Shown here: piece after piece, positions 56,201 to 60,300 of the stretch
Layout of the letters: each line of letters opens with the position of its first letter
How positions within the stretch are numbered: the first letter of the stretch is position 1
Assembly: GCA_030762935.1 (NCBI GenBank)
Contig: CM060883.1
Coordinates: 98,642,501 to 98,706,500, forward strand
Source: Hymenopus coronatus
Taxonomy: Eukaryota; Arthropoda; Insecta; Mantodea; Hymenopodidae
Length of the DNA stretch: 64,000 bases
Reading direction: 5' to 3'
Made by a program: the position numbers and the translations under genes
Notes under the pieces: generated by a model
What the model saw: only the letters and a program-made list of their open reading frames with translations
Databases searched by the model: none
Told to the model about the DNA's origin: nothing

Positions 56201-56808
56201 GCTTTGGAATCCCTTCGGAATCGAATTGTGGCAAGTTGTGAGGACATATGCAATACTCCTGGAGTTTGGGATCATGTTCGCAGGTCAATGAGACATCGAT
56301 GTGAGGTCTGTATTCAAGCAGGAGGTGGACATTTTGAACATCTTCTGTAATGACAACAACCTGCGGAAAGAAAAACGTTCCAGTGAATTTCAATGTTGTG
56401 AGGGCCATAACTCGGAAATGAAGCATTTCCGGACACATGTTATAATGAACTAATTTGATTGTCTACATGTGGGAAATACATACCTGAAATTATCCCCCGT
56501 ATTTTTGAAACGCTCTGTATACTCACATAAGAAAGACTGAGATTTATATCTGGTGTCCAGCTCCATAGCTTCTGTGACAGAATACACTGATCAAAATATT
56601 TGTGAGTTTTTTGTATTTAATGATTCCTTTGAACTAAGACAACACCAAGTTAAAGAAGGCATCAATGAATCTGATGTTGAAATTGCCTGATAGTGTTTTT
56701 AAGGATGAGAAAGTATTCTGGAGAGAAACAATTGAGATTAGCCCAAAGGTTGGAAGGCATCACCACCACCACCACCACCACCACCACCACCACCACCACC
56801 ACCACCAC

Positions 56809-56853
<45 letters not shown>

Positions 56854-57298
56854 ATTTATATATCTTTCATTTTTTACAAATATTAATTTACAAGATGCTT
56901 ATAATTAGATTAGAAAACTTACAAATGAGAGGTAATTGTTATCTTTTTCTCAGTTATAAAAGCTTTTTATTGTTCAATAAATTCAGTGAAATATATATTC
57001 AGAATATATACAAGAATTGTCTAAGAACAGACAAATTTTTAAACTAATAAGCATGTAAATATATATTATCTTTTATTTCATGAACTTACAGGAAAGTGCC
57101 TGGAGCTTTCAATAAACAAGAACTCCTGAAACACACAGGAATAAAGGATTACTCTAAAAGAAAGTCACTGAGCGTCAGACCTGTTTGCTAAAACAATCTT
57201 CCCCACTGTCATGAGCAACTAAAAAGAAAATAAAACAAGGGTACTATGCTGAGCCCTTAAGTATTCTTAATGTAGATAACTCTGTTTTAATTATTTAA

Positions 57299-57346
<48 letters not shown>

Positions 57347-60300
57347 CTTCTATTTGTGAATTTGTACATGCTAATCTGACATATCCAATATCATGTGCTC
57401 GATCTTTCTAGATAAATAAATTATTTTTTTGAAACATATACGAACATATGATGTAAAGACAATGGTTGATGAGAGAGAAGTTATACTCCAATCATACACA
57501 ACTAGTTAGTCCTTTAGTTCTCAAGATGTGTATTTGCAATATCCTGAATAGGAGTTAACCCAGAACCATGCTTCATAAAACAATAAGAGCATCTTTCCCT
57601 TCTTTGATTATTATCTATGTTTGCTTTCTAGATTGTTACTAAAACAGAGAAAACATTTGCATGCAACCTGCAAAATCTAAATTGCAGTTGCAAAAAATGA
57701 AGTGTTTTGGGGCTGAGATGGATCAACCTTAATATAGCATTAGAATCCTAAACATGAGTCATACCCAAGTCTACAAGCCAGAGAGCAACATGCAAGTAGA
57801 GGATTCAAACATTTGGACCGGCCATTTACAAAAACTTCTTATGTAAATTGATTTATTTTATATCGCTAAATTACTAACACTAGCTACAATTGTTTTCTGT
57901 GTTTATCTTCAAATTTATTGCTTTGCTTTGGAACTATGATTTAAACTTTGTTATACTTTGCCTAAGAGCATCTTGCAACTAGAAAAACAGTATTATACAG
58001 AATTGAACAGAAACTGTTTCAGAGAAATGGGACAGGAACACTTTGATATAGGATAACTAATGTCTGTGAAGACAAACTTTGAACCGAGATATTTAATACT
58101 TTCTCATTTGAATATTTGTACTGAAAAATTGAAATATATAAAGACTTAATATGAATATTTTACTGATTTCCATACTAAATTTATTATTTAGTTTTCCAAA
58201 TCCTCAGAAATAGCTATGACTGTTAGATCGTTTTTACCAGATGACTTTGGCCTCAGGTAAACAATGTACTCCTGTGCTTGCTTGTTCTGATAGGAGGAGT
58301 AACTGGACCACTTTTGTAACCACGTGGCACCTTCTACCCATTGTTCGCAGGATAGTTTAGAAACACTCTACTGATTAGATAACAATTGCATATAACACTT
58401 CAAACTAAACATAGGTAATGTGCATCAGAGATGTTGTATTCCATCAAGATCGGAGTTGTGCTCCTCCTCATGTTTTACTCTTGACAGTGATGTGCCTGGC
58501 AAGTTGAATGGCGTTCTACCCACATTTCACAGCTTCCACCCTTCAACACCACATCCTCATGTTGCAGTTTATTAAACAAAGTGTAACCGAAAGCAGTAGA
58601 CAATGCATGCAACACGCATGTGAAACTAGTTCTGCATAGTAAGTTTTTGTGAAGCACACGTGTGTATACTCAATTCCAATTAAAATTACAAACTGTAAGC
58701 GTTAAGTAGTGGAGCTTACACCACCCAAATATTAGGAAGTATTTATAGGAAAGAAGTTGAAATGATCCCCTAGGCCTCGAATTCTCTAATACTGTTGGGG
58801 TCAAAGAAAACAAGAGTTCAGTCAAGAGAGACTGGAAAGAAAAGTTTAAAGAGGGAATTGGTATGAGAAGAGGAAGACAAATGTCAATGGAAATAATAAA
58901 TTTACAGTATCCTTCCTCTGAATGGTTACCTATTTTTACAGATGGTTCCAGTCTACCAAATGATGGAGCAACATGCTCTCTCTTCTCATTTTATCAAAAA
59001 CTAGATCTGTACTCAACAAATTTTGATGGCAAAATCATGCCAATTCTCTTAAGACTACAAAATCTCTTTTATGATATAAAAATTTGAAAAAACTGTAATT
59101 CTATCTGATTCAAAAGCAGCCATTATCACTATAACACAAGATACAACACCCAAAAGCATTAATATTCTGGAATGTTGTAAAATAATACAACAATTAACCC
59201 ATTTAAATAAAAGAGTGATAATCCAATGGATTCCAGCCCATTGTGGAATAATAGGCAATGAAATGGCCAAAAAAGGAAGTAAAATTATCACCAAATCAAT
59301 ACCTAGTTTAATTCCTTTTTGTTCTATTAAAAGAATAATATCAAATAAGTACACAAACAAAATCAATGAAGAATACACAAACAAAGCATCTAGAAAACAA
59401 TGGAAAAATTTACAAGATTACAATATTTGTACATTGCCAAGAAAATCAGCAGAAGCAACCTTCACATTACTAACAGGACATGAGTGTTTACAAAAATGCT
59501 TATACAGATTTGGCAGAGCAGAGATTCCAATATGTCTCTTCTGTAACTTAAATGAAGAAATGAACCATGATCATCTTCTACATTGACTTTTACAGAAGAT
59601 TACAACCTCCCAGCTAAATATTAGAGTACAAGAAAATGAATGATTTCATTATCAAACGGTTAACATTAGATACCAACCAACAATACATCCTCATGGTCAA
59701 CAAAGATATTTTTACTGTTTCTTTTTCAGAATTTGAAACCAATGTCAAGTAACAGCTTATAAAAAGATGTTTGCTTGAACATAGGTATGTTGGAGTCACG
59801 GTTCACAAAGCAAGTAGTTTCTTGATAGTAAGAGGCTTGTTACTGTGGAAGAAATGATGAACATTTTGACACTCTACGCTCCTAACAAATTCATCAAACT
59901 GAACTTCTAGCACTGGCTTTTCATGTTTCCAGGTGTGGTTATCTTGTGTGTTTTTAACCTTTCACTGCACATGGAATTTACACTTAATGCACATGTTAAC
60001 TCCTTGATAGTCAATGTGGGTATTTCTTACAATTCAAAATTACACCTTTCTCGTCACTCATTAAAGGGCTGTTTACATGAGTACAGCACTCAGTAAAAAT
60101 GGTCTAGGTAATAAGTTATGAGTTTTGCTTTTCCTTGAATACTTCTCATCAGCAAGGGCTCATGTAGTAGCATGTGATGTTGACTTCAAACACTGAACAA
60201 GTGATGAATGGTGTATATATATATGGAAAGAACCCAATTTTAACTTCCCATGTTACTTTTAAACATTAAATTCTTGTTATTGAGGCATTCACATGCAATG

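Noticed and set aside
56665..56908. Poly-His/poly-Asp or poly-Thr/poly-Met protein
   Set aside because: CAC/GAT microsatellite in an intron.
58440..58570. Transposase fragment (VFHQDRSCAPPHVLLLTV)
   Set aside because: Only one loosely matching motif (compare FxQDGAPPH) and no supporting flanks.
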